From contig JBLIDK010000011.1 in NCBI GenBank assembly GCA_047632595.1, positions 1-51,650 of the forward strand: a stretch of 51,650 nt of DNA, given 5' to 3'. The notes under the pieces were generated by a model, which saw nothing but the letters and a program-made list of their open reading frames with translations, was not told where the DNA came from and ran no database searches. Numbering within the stretch: position 1 is the stretch's first letter; every line of letters begins with the position of its first letter. Below, in pieces: positions 24,134-32,690 of the stretch. The position numbers and the translations under genes are program-made. The stretch comes from JBLIDK01 sp047632595 (GTDB taxonomy: Bacteria > Bacteroidota > Bacteroidia > Sphingobacteriales > Sphingobacteriaceae).

Positions 24134-24234
24134 TGTGCAAGAATTTATATTAGAAACAAAATACTAGAAAGCTTTACGATGTATAATTAAGGAAGCTTAA
24201 AAGTAATACTCCGCTTTTATGTATTAGGTAAACC

Positions 24235-24270
24235 TGAAGGAAGATTTCTCCCTACGGTCGAAATGACCCC
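24235..24270 (-). repeat. Repeat family R3, inverted copy
   Basis: On the minus strand it reads GGTCATTTCGACCGTAGGGA followed by GAAATCTTCCTTC. It is the opposite orientation of the copy at 24087-24133, so the two could pair as a large stem in RNA. A short inverted stretch CCCCAGTGGGG (24267-24277) adjoins it. Confidence 0.65.
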
Positions 24271-24339
24271 AGTGGGGAGTTGGTTTTTAAACCAAAATAT
24301 TAAGCGAATTACAAAAAAAATTAATCTTTTTATTAAAGC

Positions 24340-24430
24340 CAGTCACAGACTGACAAAAATTAAACTTCGAAGTCTCTTAATCTGAACACATATTATAAAT
24401 TCCAGCCTTCAAGACTTCGAAGAGCATCAA
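24340..24430. repeat. Hairpin repeat family R2, copy C
   Basis: A small hairpin CAGTC-ACA-GACTG (24340-24352) is followed by CTTCGAAGTC (24365-24374) and its exact inverse GACTTCGAAG (24413-24422). It aligns well with the copy at 32763-32850, including GCCTTCAAGACTTCGAAGAG. It lies 20 bases past the rlmF stop, in a convergent gap. Confidence 0.8.
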
Positions 24431-24451
24431 AGAGAGTAAAAACTTACCACC

Positions 24452-25432
24452 TTACCACCTTGCTTCCGCCCACTCTTGCTGTTTCTTTTTATTTTGAAAG
24501 GTCCATGAAATAATACGACTACGTTTATTGCCTTGGCCAATTGCTTTAACTTGAACCTCTAAAGCGCCAAATTTCTTTAACGAAAGTTCAGCTTGTGGAA
24601 CATTGGCCTGCTTGTTTACTAAAGTTGAAAAGCGTAATACTGAATCCGCATAATTCTGACTTTGATAAATCATGTCGTGAATAAATTTTACTTCACCACC
24701 ATGACACCAAAGCTCAGTACTTTTACCGCCAAAGTTTTTAATAGCCTTATCAATAATTTCTGAATCTAAATTCTTTAATTTTTTAGCAGTTACTGCCTTT
24801 GCATCAGAAAACGACGTATGAAAAGGAGGGTTGCATATAACAACATCTACTTTTTCATTTTCTTTAAGAATGCCTTCAAAAATAATAGTCGGATCTTTTT
24901 GTAGTCGAATTTGAACCTTCCCGTTTAACACTTCATTTGCTTCAACAATGTCTTTGGCAGATTTAATTGCATTGGTATCAATATCAGAACCAATAAAGTT
25001 CCAGCCATATTCAGCTGCACCAATTATTGGATAAATGCAATTAGCACCAACTCCAATATCTAAACAAGTGATTTTGTTGTTTTTGGTTTCAATTCTTTTT
25101 TCATCTTTCGAATAAAGGATATCAGCTAAGTGATGTACATAATCTGCACGATCAGGTATAGCAGGACTGATAAAATTGATTGGAATGTCCCAATTCTTTA
25201 TTCCATAATAATGAAGAATTAACGATTTGTTTAAGGCTTTTACCGCTGCTGGATCAAAAAAATCGATGGAATCATCACCATAATTATTAGGCCTTATAAA
25301 TTCTTGAAGTTCTGGGTAGGTAGTGCTTAAAGCATTTAAGTCGTAACGCGTTCTGTGCTTATTACGCAAATGCATTTGCGACTTATTAATTGTATTTGTC
25401 TTCTTTTCCAATGGTTTGTGTGAATTAGGCAC
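24452..25432 (-). CDS. rlmF: 23S rRNA (adenine(1618)-N6)-methyltransferase RlmF
   Basis: Methylates N6 of A1618 in 23S rRNA, using S-adenosylmethionine. 326 residues. RNKHRTRYDLNALSTTYPEL near the N-terminus (23-42) and RADYVHHLADIL (about 95-106) are family hallmarks. The SAM-binding motif is CLDIGVGANCIYP (123-135) and the catalytic motif NPPF lies at 201-204. No lesion seen. The gene stands alone, convergent with the repeat-filled region on its 3' side. Confidence 0.95.
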   Translation of the reverse strand: MPNSHKPLEKKTNTINKSQMHLRNKHRTRYDLNALSTTYPELQEFIRPNNYGDDSIDFFDPAAVKALNKSLILHYYGIKNWDIPINFISPAIPDRADYVHHLADILYSKDEKRIETKNNKITCLDIGVGANCIYPIIGAAEYGWNFIGSDIDTNAIKSAKDIVEANEVLNGKVQIRLQKDPTIIFEGILKENEKVDVVICNPPFHTSFSDAKAVTAKKLKNLDSEIIDKAIKNFGGKSTELWCHGGEVKFIHDMIYQSQNYADSVLRFSTLVNKQANVPQAELSLKKFGALEVQVKAIGQGNKRSRIISWTFQNKKKQQEWAEARW

Positions 25433-25514
25433 AGTAAGTTAGTGTCAAAACAGCTGAAATAGTTTTGATTAATAAAGCTAGGGTGCAAAACACGCCTTAT
25501 TTTTTAATTGAAAA

Positions 25515-25799
25515 TTAATCTTCTATAATAGCGTGAATTCCCCTGTCAGTTAAGCCTTCGCGCAAAGGTTTTAGTTTAGCCAACTCACCAGATTTCACTA
25601 CGCATTTTCCATTATAATGGATAATATAGGCACATTGCTCTGCCTGCTCTACTTTATGATCTAAAATATCAACTAATGACTCAATTACCCAATCAAAAGT
25701 ATTTACATCATCATTTAACACAATAATTTTATAAAGTTTCTTTTGAACAGCAACTGGTTCAATGTTTTCAGTTGTTTTCGGACTTATGACTTCTTGCAT
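25515..25799 (-). CDS. clpS: ClpP protease adaptor ClpS
   Basis: Small adaptor that delivers N-end-rule substrates to the ClpA(P)-type protease. 94 residues, with YKIIVLNDDVNTFDWVIESL (about 23-42) as the substrate-binding signature and EQAEQCAYIIHYNGKCVV after it. The disordered N-terminus is usual. No clp protease gene is adjacent. Confidence 0.93.
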   Translation of the reverse strand: MQEVISPKTTENIEPVAVQKKLYKIIVLNDDVNTFDWVIESLVDILDHKVEQAEQCAYIIHYNGKCVVKSGELAKLKPLREGLTDRGIHAIIED

Positions 25800-26111
25800 A
25801 ACGTAATGGATTATGGTACAAATTTACCTAAATTATATATTCTTTGAAACTTTTTAAAATGCTTCCCGTAAAAAAACATATCTAAACGAATTATTATTAA
25901 TTAAACTTAATTACTTAGTGGTTAAAAGAGCTTAACACTTGGTTTACTAAATAAGATATTAAAACCTATAAATAAAAAGCTCTTGTAACCTTTTTTAGTT
26001 CTTAACGTTTAACCAAGAACCTAACAGTAATTTATTATCGGCTTTGCTTAATTATACTTACTCAATTTATTACATATTAACACCAATTATTACATTTAGA
26101 GCCTTAATAAC
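25800..26111. other. AT-rich intergenic region, possible small-RNA locus
   Basis: The 345-base gap between clpS and the ABC exporter has no open frame of note. Positions 25978-26035 hold GCTCTTGTAACC, then TTTTTTAGTT, AACCAAGAACCTAAC. Similar pieces occur at 32448-32531, also upstream of a plus-strand terminator. This may be a repeat or a short non-coding RNA ending at 26146. The match is loose and I give it little weight. Confidence 0.3.
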
Positions 26112-26146
26112 AAAAGGATTAGCTAAAACGGTTAATCCTTTTTTTT
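26112..26146. terminator. Terminator at the end of the ABC exporter gene
   Basis: AAAAGGATTA (26112-26121) pairs with TAATCCTTTT (26133-26142), followed by T8 in total on the plus strand. On the minus strand it directly follows the exporter stop codon and is trailed by TTTTGTTATT. It could serve either strand. Confidence 0.8.
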
Positions 26147-27932
26147 ATGCGTTTATTTCTTCTTCTAAAAGCTGAATGTCGTAAAGTTGTTTATAAGCAC
26201 CATTTTCCTTCATTAATTCTGAATGCTTGCCTTGTTCTATCAATTTGCCATCGTCTAACACAATTATTTTATCTGCATTTTTAATTGTAGAAACTCTATG
26301 GCTAATAAGAATAGTTGTTTTGCCCTTCATTATTCTACCAAGGTTATTTAAAATGCCTTCCTCTGTTTTAGTATCTACGGCACTCAAACAATCATCAAAC
26401 AACAATATTGGGGAAGTCTTTGCTAAAGCTCTAGAAATGGAAACTCGTTGCTTCTGCCCCCCACTTAAGGTTATACCACGTTCGCCAACTCGAGTATTAT
26501 AACCTTTCGGGAATTCACTAATGTTTGTGTGCACCATGGCGTTTTTGGCAGCTTGTTCCACCTCAGCACGACTTATTTCACCTGTTCCAAAAGCAATATT
26601 GTTGTGAATAGTATCAGAGAACAAAAAGACCTCTTGAGGAACACAAGCGATTTGCGAACGAATATCTTCCAAACGTAAAAGCTTAATATTTACCTCGTCT
26701 AAAAGCAATCTGCCTTCGGTAACATCATACATTCTAGTAAGCAAATTGGCAATTGTTGATTTTCCCGATCCGGTTCTTCCAATAATTGCAACCATTTCTC
26801 CTGGCTTAATTTCAAAACTTACATTTTTTAAGGCTGTAATTCCTGTATCAGGATACTTAAAACTTACATTTTCAAACTTAATGGAGCCTTGCAAATTGGG
26901 AGCTTCTTGTAAGCCAGAAACAATTTCAGTTTCTGTATGCAAAAATTCATTGATTCGTTCTTGTGATGCAGAAGCACGTTGAACCAATGACGAAACCCAT
27001 CCTAAGGACATAACTGGCCAGGTTAACATTCCAACATAAACAATAAACTCAGCAATATTACCAGCAGAGATATTGCCATTAATAACTTCAATTCCGCCTA
27101 TATAGATGGTTAATGTAGTGCTAAGGCCTATTAACAATAGCATAGTAGGAAAAAACAATGCCTGTACCTTAGCAAGCGATAAAGAACGATCTCTGTAAAT
27201 ATCAGCTTGTACTGCAAAATCTTGTTGACTTTGCTTTTCTTTGCCGTAGGCTTTTAAAACTCTTATCCCTGAAAAGGCTTCTTGAACATAAGTACTTAAA
27301 GTAGAAAGCTGCGACTGAATACGCTCACTTTTACGGTTAATAATATTGTTTACATTGTAAATAATTATTGCCAAAATTGGCAAAGGTAATAACGCAAAGA
27401 AGGTCAATTTAGGGTTAACGCTTAGCATTACTGAAATAACCATAGTAAATAACATTGTAAGGTTAAAGGTGTACATGATAGCAGGGCCCAAGTACATTCT
27501 TACCCTATTTACATCTTCGGTTACCCGATTCATTAAATCACCCGTACTGTTTCTTCTAAAAAACGAAAGACTTAGATCTTGATAGTGCCTGAAAATTTCA
27601 TTTTTCAGATCGTATTCAATAAATCGGCTTACCACAATAATGGTTTGACGCATGAAAAACATAAAAATGCCTTTCATTACTGCCATTGTTAGTACCAAGG
27701 CGCCAAAAAGCAGTAAAGCCGAGGTAAACAGACTGTAAAACGCACTTTGCTGTTCAAAACCGTCAAATAACCCGTATAAATAGATATTATGCTCAATTAA
27801 ATTAAGCGCATAACGAATTACTTGAGGTGGAAATAATCCAAAAATGTTTGAAATACAAATAAAAAACACACCCAGAAGAAGTCTTCCGCGATATTTATAA
27901 AGGTATTTATTAAGGTATGCTAAATGTTTCAA
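26145..27932 (-). CDS. ABC exporter, fused permease and ATPase (MsbA/MdlB-like)
   Basis: 595-residue half-transporter. About 1-320 has six membrane helices of the ABC exporter fold. About 345-585 is the ATPase, with Walker A GRTGSGKST (about 388-396), signature LSGGQKQR and Walker B ILLFDDCLSAVD. The Walker B ends in DD rather than the usual DE, so the catalytic Glu position reads Asp. Heterodimeric exporters often have one such weakened site, and a partner gene may lie elsewhere. The start is TTG, 19 bases after the serS stop. No ATG is available in the conserved N-terminus. Substrate unknown (lipid or drug). Confidence 0.92.
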   Translation of the reverse strand: MKHLAYLNKYLYKYRGRLLLGVFFICISNIFGLFPPQVIRYALNLIEHNIYLYGLFDGFEQQSAFYSLFTSALLLFGALVLTMAVMKGIFMFFMRQTIIVVSRFIEYDLKNEIFRHYQDLSLSFFRRNSTGDLMNRVTEDVNRVRMYLGPAIMYTFNLTMLFTMVISVMLSVNPKLTFFALLPLPILAIIIYNVNNIINRKSERIQSQLSTLSTYVQEAFSGIRVLKAYGKEKQSQQDFAVQADIYRDRSLSLAKVQALFFPTMLLLIGLSTTLTIYIGGIEVINGNISAGNIAEFIVYVGMLTWPVMSLGWVSSLVQRASASQERINEFLHTETEIVSGLQEAPNLQGSIKFENVSFKYPDTGITALKNVSFEIKPGEMVAIIGRTGSGKSTIANLLTRMYDVTEGRLLLDEVNIKLLRLEDIRSQIACVPQEVFLFSDTIHNNIAFGTGEISRAEVEQAAKNAMVHTNISEFPKGYNTRVGERGITLSGGQKQRVSISRALAKTSPILLFDDCLSAVDTKTEEGILNNLGRIMKGKTTILISHRVSTIKNADKIIVLDDGKLIEQGKHSELMKENGAYKQLYDIQLLEEEINA

Positions 27933-27951
27933 TAGATCTTATACTTGAAGT

Positions 27952-29223
27952 TTAGTTAACAATAGCAAAGCCTGTATAGTTTTGCAGAGCCTTAGGTATT
28001 TTTATTCCTTCCGGACATTGGTTGTTTTCAAGCAGGGCTGCAACAATTCTTGGAAGAGCCAAAGCACTACCATTTAAACTATGCGCAAGTTGTTTTTTAT
28101 TATCCTTATCCTTAATTCGCAGCTTTAATCTATTGGCTTGGTAAGTTTCAAAATTTGATATCGAACTAACCTCCAGCCAACGATTTTGAGCAGAAGAATA
28201 AACTTCCATATCAAAAGTTAAAGCAGCAGTAAAGCCTAAATCGCCTCCACATAAACGTAGTTTTCTAAAAGGCAATTCTAATTTTCTCAATAAACCTTCA
28301 ACATATTCGCACATTGTATCTAAGGTGGAATATGAATTATCAGGATGCGTAATTTGAACTACTTCTACTTTATCAAATTGGTGTAAGCGATTTAATCCAC
28401 GAACATCCTTACCATAAGAACCAGCTTCTCTTCTAAAACAAGGTGTATAAGCAGTGTTTTTGATAGGTAACTCACTTTCATCAACAATTACATCTCGGTA
28501 AATATTGGTAACAGGCACTTCAGCAGTTGGAATTAGATATAATTTATCTTCATTCACAAAGTACATCTGACCATCCTTATCTGGCAATTGTCCAGTTCCA
28601 TAACCAGACTCTTCATTAACTAAAATTGGAGGTTGAACTTCTCTATAGCCAGCTTTATCTGCTTCATCTAAAAAGAAATTAATTAATGCACGTTGAAGTT
28701 TCGCTCCTTTACCAGTGTAAACAGGAAAGCCAGCACCAGTTAATTTAACACCTAGTTCGAAATCAATAAGACTGTACTTTTTAGTTAATTCCCAATGCGG
28801 TAGAAAGTCTTCTGTATTGGTTGGAATCTCCCCTTCTTGGAAAATTAGTTCGTTGTCATTTTCAGAATTTCCAGCAGGAACTGATTCATGAGGAACATTA
28901 GGAATGGCAAGTAATTTACTTCTTAAAGAATCTTCTATTTCACTCAATTTACTTGAGAATTCTTTTTGAGAGGCTTTCAATTCAGCAGTTTTTGCTTTCG
29001 CGATTTCTGCTTCATCTTTTTTACCTTCTTTCATCATTTGGCCAATTAGCTTTGCAATGGTATTTGCCTCTGCAGAAACAGTATCAGCTTCCGATTGGCA
29101 TTTTTTCCGAGAATCGTCTATTGCTATTACTTCTTCAATAAGTGAAGAAGCATCTAAATTCCGTTTCTTAAGTCCATTAATAACGGCATCTTTGTTTTCT
29201 CGAATGAAATTGACTTGTAACAT
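27952..29223 (-). CDS. serS: Seryl-tRNA synthetase
   Basis: Charges tRNA-Ser. From ATG 29223 it has 423 residues, the family size. An N-terminal coiled-coil arm (about 25-105) binds tRNA. The class II core has TAEVPVTNIYRD, FRREAGSYGKDVRGLNRLHQ (motif 2) and the C-terminal motif 3 stretch LNGSALALPRIVAALLENNQ. The frame is open eight codons further up but the family start MLQVNFIRENK fits 29223. Promoter boxes lie at 29245-29272. Confidence 0.97.
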   Translation of the reverse strand: MLQVNFIRENKDAVINGLKKRNLDASSLIEEVIAIDDSRKKCQSEADTVSAEANTIAKLIGQMMKEGKKDEAEIAKAKTAELKASQKEFSSKLSEIEDSLRSKLLAIPNVPHESVPAGNSENDNELIFQEGEIPTNTEDFLPHWELTKKYSLIDFELGVKLTGAGFPVYTGKGAKLQRALINFFLDEADKAGYREVQPPILVNEESGYGTGQLPDKDGQMYFVNEDKLYLIPTAEVPVTNIYRDVIVDESELPIKNTAYTPCFRREAGSYGKDVRGLNRLHQFDKVEVVQITHPDNSYSTLDTMCEYVEGLLRKLELPFRKLRLCGGDLGFTAALTFDMEVYSSAQNRWLEVSSISNFETYQANRLKLRIKDKDNKKQLAHSLNGSALALPRIVAALLENNQCPEGIKIPKALQNYTGFAIVN

Positions 29224-29244
29224 GTATTTTTTGTTTCCTTTGTG

Positions 29245-29272
29245 CAAAGATAGCAGTGCTTTTCCACTGCAA
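29245..29272 (-). promoter_or_regulatory. serS promoter (TTG, 17 bases, TATCTTTG)
   Basis: On the minus strand TTG (29272-29270) and TATCTTTG (29252-29245) are 17 bases apart, a full match to the flavobacterial TTG-N17-23-TAnnTTTG pattern. The start codon lies 21 bases further on. The spacer includes a 6-bp inverted repeat GCAGTG/CACTGC (29253-29258 and 29265-29270), which may be an operator. Confidence 0.7.
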
Positions 29273-29285
29273 AAATTTAATTGAC

Positions 29286-29963
29286 ATGAAGTTGGGTAAA
29301 ATTGTACTTATTCCTACACCTATTGGTAACCTAGAAGACATAACTTTTAGAGCAATACGCTATTTAAAGGAGGCAGACCGCATTCTTGCAGAAGATACTC
29401 GTACGACAAAAAAACTTCTCGATCATTACGAAATTGAGAATAAAATGAGTTCATTTCATCAGCATAATGAGCATGGTTTGGTAAAACGCATAGTTGAAAG
29501 TGCCAAGATGGGTGAAAAAATTGTCCTAGTGAGTGATGCAGGAACTCCAGGAATTAGTGATCCGGGCTTTCTTTTAGTACGCGAAGCGTTGGCTCAAAAC
29601 GTAGATGTGGAATGTTTGCCTGGCGCAACTGCAATTATTCCTGCCTTGGTTATTTCAGGCTTAGGTTCAGATAAATTTTATTACGAAGGGTTTCTTCCAA
29701 CAAAAAAAGGTAGGCAAACCAGACTTAAAGAAATTGTTGAACGAAGTGTTACAACCGTTTTGTATGAGTCTACCCACAGAATTGTAAAGCTATTAATGGA
29801 ATTAGAAGAGTACTTAGAAGAAGGTCGCTCGGTAAGTGTATCTAGAGAACTATCTAAAAAGTTTGAAGAAACTTTACGTGGATCACCAAAAGAAATTAGA
29901 GAGCATTTTGAGCAAAAGCCACCAAAGGGTGAATTTGTTTGTTGCATTGAAGGAAAACTGTAA
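29286..29963 (+). CDS. rsmI: 16S rRNA 2'-O-ribose methyltransferase RsmI
   Basis: Methylates the ribose of C1402 in 16S rRNA. From ATG 29286 it has 225 residues, with VLIPTPIGNLEDITFRAI at the start, AEDTRTTKKLLDHY, and VSDAGTPGISDPG (about 80-92), which are family signatures of the tetrapyrrole-methylase fold. The upstream ten codons lack similarity and include the divergent serS promoter. Its stop shares a base with the lnt start (TAATG), so translation is coupled. Confidence 0.96.
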   Translation: MKLGKIVLIPTPIGNLEDITFRAIRYLKEADRILAEDTRTTKKLLDHYEIENKMSSFHQHNEHGLVKRIVESAKMGEKIVLVSDAGTPGISDPGFLLVREALAQNVDVECLPGATAIIPALVISGLGSDKFYYEGFLPTKKGRQTRLKEIVERSVTTVLYESTHRIVKLLMELEEYLEEGRSVSVSRELSKKFEETLRGSPKEIREHFEQKPPKGEFVCCIEGKL

Positions 29964-31564
29964 TGAAGAATAAATCTGTACTATTAGCAATGCCCATTCT
30001 TGGGGCAGTTTTGTTTTCACTTGCTTGGGCACCAATAAATTTTTGGCCGGCACTATTTGTTGCCTTCATTCCGTTTTTATGGTTTGAACATAAGTTTGAT
30101 CACACCGCCAATAAATTACCTTATAACCTGTACATATTTATTGGCTTTGCTTTGTGGAACACCTTAAACACTTGGTGGATTTGGAATGCGAGTCCCTTTG
30201 GGGCAATTGTAGCTATTTTATTAAATGCTTCATTAATGACTTTGCCGTTTTTCTTTTATCAGAAAACTAAAAAAGTATTAGGTGAACGAGTGGGCTTTTT
30301 AGCTCTTGTTTGCTACTGGATTTCTTTCGAGTATTTTCACCATAATTGGGATTTAACATGGCCTTGGATGACGGTTGGCAATGGATTAGCAAATTTCAAC
30401 AAGGCGTATCAATGGTATGAATACACAGGAGTTTTTGGTGGCTCGCTTTGGGTTATTTTGGTGAACATTATGCTTTTTGTGGCAATAAAATCTTTCTTAA
30501 CAACTAAAAGCATCAGAAAAACAATGGTTTTTGGCTTTACAGGAATACTGTTTTTTTTAATTCCATTTTTGATTAGCTATTCAATGTACAGTAATTATGA
30601 GAATACAAACTCTACAACTAAAGTAATAGCAGTACAGCCAAATGTAGATCCATATAATGAGAAATTTGAAGTAGGCACAAAGGAGCTTCAAATGAATAAA
30701 TTGTTTTCACTTACGGATTCTTTAATTGACATGGAAACGGAGTTTGTGTTGTGGCCAGAGACATCCATTCCGTATTCTTTGTATGAGGATAATTTAGATG
30801 AAAAACCAGCAATTAAACTAATTCGTGAGCATTATTTGAATTACCCAACAACCAATTTTGTAGTGGGTGCTGCAACTTTTAAGCAATATGGTTCTAAAGA
30901 AACCATTTCTTCCAGAAAGTATGAAGGTGGAGAATGTTGCTACGATGCTTTTAATACAGCCATTCATATAGATATGAGCTCAAGTACTCAGGTTTACCAC
31001 AAATCAAAAATGGTTCCTGGGGTAGAGAAGTTGCCCTTTCCAAAGGTTTTTGGAATGTTAGACTTTTTGACCATAGACTTGGGCGGAATGTCGGGTTCAT
31101 TAGGTGAGCAAATAGACCGAAGGGTGTTTTTCTCTAAAAGCGGGGTGGGGGTTGCGCCAGTTATTTGCTATGAATCTGTTTTTGGTGAATTTGTAACCGA
31201 TTACGTCAAAAAAGGAGCACAGTTTATTGCAATCATCACCAATGATGCTTGGTGGTATGATACTCCGGGGCATATCCAACACGCACAATATGCTAAAATT
31301 AGGGCGGTTGAAACACGTAGGTCGGTTGTGCGCTCTGCAAACACAGGTACAAGTTGCTTTATAGATCTTAAAGGTGATATGCGACAAGCAACCCCCTTTT
31401 GGGAGCCAGCAGTAATTATTGATTCCATTCAATTAAACGATGAGCTAACTTTTTACGTTAAAAACGGAGATTACATTGCACGATTTTTAAGTGTAATTTC
31501 GGTTTTGCTTTTGCTTATTACTTATGTTCAACAATATTTAAGAAAAAGGAATTTCAGACAATAA
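29963..31564 (+). CDS. lnt: Apolipoprotein N-acyltransferase Lnt
   Basis: Adds the third acyl chain to the N-terminal Cys of lipoproteins in the inner membrane. 533 residues. About 1-210 holds six hydrophobic helices. A nitrilase-type domain follows, with catalytic Glu266 in LWPETSIPYS, Lys347 or Lys349 in YHKSKMVPGVE, and Cys402 in PVICYESVFG. A last helix is near the C-terminus. The several lipoproteins in this window are natural substrates. Coupled to rsmI by TAATG. Confidence 0.95.
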   Translation: MKNKSVLLAMPILGAVLFSLAWAPINFWPALFVAFIPFLWFEHKFDHTANKLPYNLYIFIGFALWNTLNTWWIWNASPFGAIVAILLNASLMTLPFFFYQKTKKVLGERVGFLALVCYWISFEYFHHNWDLTWPWMTVGNGLANFNKAYQWYEYTGVFGGSLWVILVNIMLFVAIKSFLTTKSIRKTMVFGFTGILFFLIPFLISYSMYSNYENTNSTTKVIAVQPNVDPYNEKFEVGTKELQMNKLFSLTDSLIDMETEFVLWPETSIPYSLYEDNLDEKPAIKLIREHYLNYPTTNFVVGAATFKQYGSKETISSRKYEGGECCYDAFNTAIHIDMSSSTQVYHKSKMVPGVEKLPFPKVFGMLDFLTIDLGGMSGSLGEQIDRRVFFSKSGVGVAPVICYESVFGEFVTDYVKKGAQFIAIITNDAWWYDTPGHIQHAQYAKIRAVETRRSVVRSANTGTSCFIDLKGDMRQATPFWEPAVIIDSIQLNDELTFYVKNGDYIARFLSVISVLLLLITYVQQYLRKRNFRQ

Positions 31565-31565
31565 T

Positions 31566-32159
31566 ATGCGTCTATCATTATTAACTTTTTGTTTATTATT
31601 TAGCTTAGCGGGATGGGCACAAATTCCATCTGACAGTATTTTGCCAAAATTTGACTATGAGGTCCGCATTTTGACCAATGAGGGAATAGGCAAATTGTTT
31701 GTTGAGGAAATAGGTGGCGTTGCAAATTTCAGGAATGATGAACGCGCATTGGGTTTAGCTTTTATTAAATCAAAATGGATTAGTCAACGTATAAAAGTGG
31801 GAATTGGCCTAGCCTATGAAACTTGGAATTTCGGCTACTTCATTCCAATATTCATTTCATCAAAATATCAATTTAATGCCTTTAAAAACTCCCCTTTTAT
31901 TAATATTGATGTTGGTTATGGCGCAGGTCGCACAGGTGCCATAGGTTTCGCAGATAAGCATGTAGGTGGGCCAATGACTAGATTATTAGTTGGTTATACT
32001 TTAATGGATGCAAAAAACACTAGAGCCAACTTAAGCGTAGGTTATGCGCTTCAGACTTCAAAAGTCATGTATAGGGATGAGGATGGAGTGGATTTAACTG
32101 AAAAGAATCTTTTTATTTTCTACAATATGTTTACCGCTAATTTGGGGATAGAATTTTAA
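31566..32159 (+). CDS. Hypothetical secreted, probable outer-membrane protein
   Basis: 197 residues with a signal peptide (MRLSLLTFCLLFSLAGWAQ). The mature part alternates hydrophobic and polar residues, with many Gly and Tyr (GIGLAYETWNFGYF, NIDVGYGAGRTGAIGF, LNVGY-like segments), which fits a small beta-barrel. I do not know the family. It begins 1 base after lnt and is the end of that operon. A repeat-rich gap follows. Confidence 0.82.
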   Translation: MRLSLLTFCLLFSLAGWAQIPSDSILPKFDYEVRILTNEGIGKLFVEEIGGVANFRNDERALGLAFIKSKWISQRIKVGIGLAYETWNFGYFIPIFISSKYQFNAFKNSPFINIDVGYGAGRTGAIGFADKHVGGPMTRLLVGYTLMDAKNTRANLSVGYALQTSKVMYRDEDGVDLTEKNLFIFYNMFTANLGIEF

Positions 32160-32196
32160 GGATTTTTTTAAAAGTTAAAAGTTCAACTTTCTTAAA

Positions 32197-32272
32197 AAAA
32201 AACCATCAAGCTGATGATAATCCTTGACCGACGAAGGAGCGTCAAAGAGCTTATCGATGAGCGGTTTCTTGG
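32197..32272. repeat. Diverged R1-like hairpin repeat
   Basis: AAAAAAACC at the left and GCGGTTTCTT at the right flank an inner TTGAC/GTCAA pair around CGACGAAGGAGC. The ACGAAGGAG loop is the same as in R1 copy 1. Similarity is partial. It starts 38 bases past the stop of the preceding gene. Confidence 0.5.
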
Positions 32273-32292
32273 AATTAGTTCTCAGCTCTTGT

Positions 32293-32417
32293 AAGTCTTA
32301 CGTAGAGAGACTTGAAAGCTTAGATGGAGTGTCTTTGACACGGCAATTTTAGATCAAATATCGAAGTCTCTTAATCTGCAAACTGAATATGCGCTCTAGC
32401 TTTCAGGACTTCGAAGA
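32293..32417. repeat. Hairpin repeat family R2, copy B
   Basis: All three parts are present: AAGTCT/AGACTT (32293-32298, 32308-32313), GTGTC-TTT-GACAC (32329-32341) and CGAAGTC/GACTTCGA (32362-32368, 32407-32414). The first 50 bases closely match copy A and the last part matches copies C and E. It is the best complete example in the window. Confidence 0.8.
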
Positions 32418-32573
32418 TCAGTTTATTTTTCAACTAGATCTCTTGTAACTTTTTATAGTTGTTTGCCGTATACTAAAGCACTTAAATAAATTACAGCTCT
32501 TGCTCAACCAAGAACTCCTAAAAAAGCCTAACCAGCTTTAACAATATTAAATTTACCCCTACAATAAATCTAT

Positions 32574-32609
32574 AAAAGACCAATGATTGCAAATCATGGT
32601 CTTTTTTTT
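32574..32609 (+). terminator. Rho-independent terminator
   Basis: AAAAGACC (32574-32581), one bulged A, ATGATT, loop GCA, AATCAT, GGTCTTTT (32598-32605), then T to 32609. It is 415 bases past the last plus-strand gene. Either the R2 repeat was inserted between gene and terminator, or this ends a separate small transcript. Confidence 0.8.
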
Positions 32610-32623
32610 GTTTAAGATTTTCA

Positions 32624-32690
32624 AAAAAAGTCACCCTTCGATACATCCCGATACTCCTACATCGTTCGGGAAACTCAGGATGACTTTTTT
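32624..32690 (-). repeat. Hairpin repeat family R1, copy 2
   Basis: Perfect 10-base inverted ends AAAAAAGTCA (32624-32633) and TGACTTTTTT (32681-32690). Read on the minus strand the core is CCTGAGTTTCCCGAAC, then AGGAGTATCGGGATGTATCG, shared with copy 1. The arms differ from copy 1 but each copy is self-complementary. Confidence 0.82.

Noticed and set aside
23899..24153. 84-codon open frame on the plus strand in the repeat region
   Set aside because: It runs through R1, R2 and R3 repeat sequence, has no promoter, and its protein is rich in Arg and Ser without any domain.
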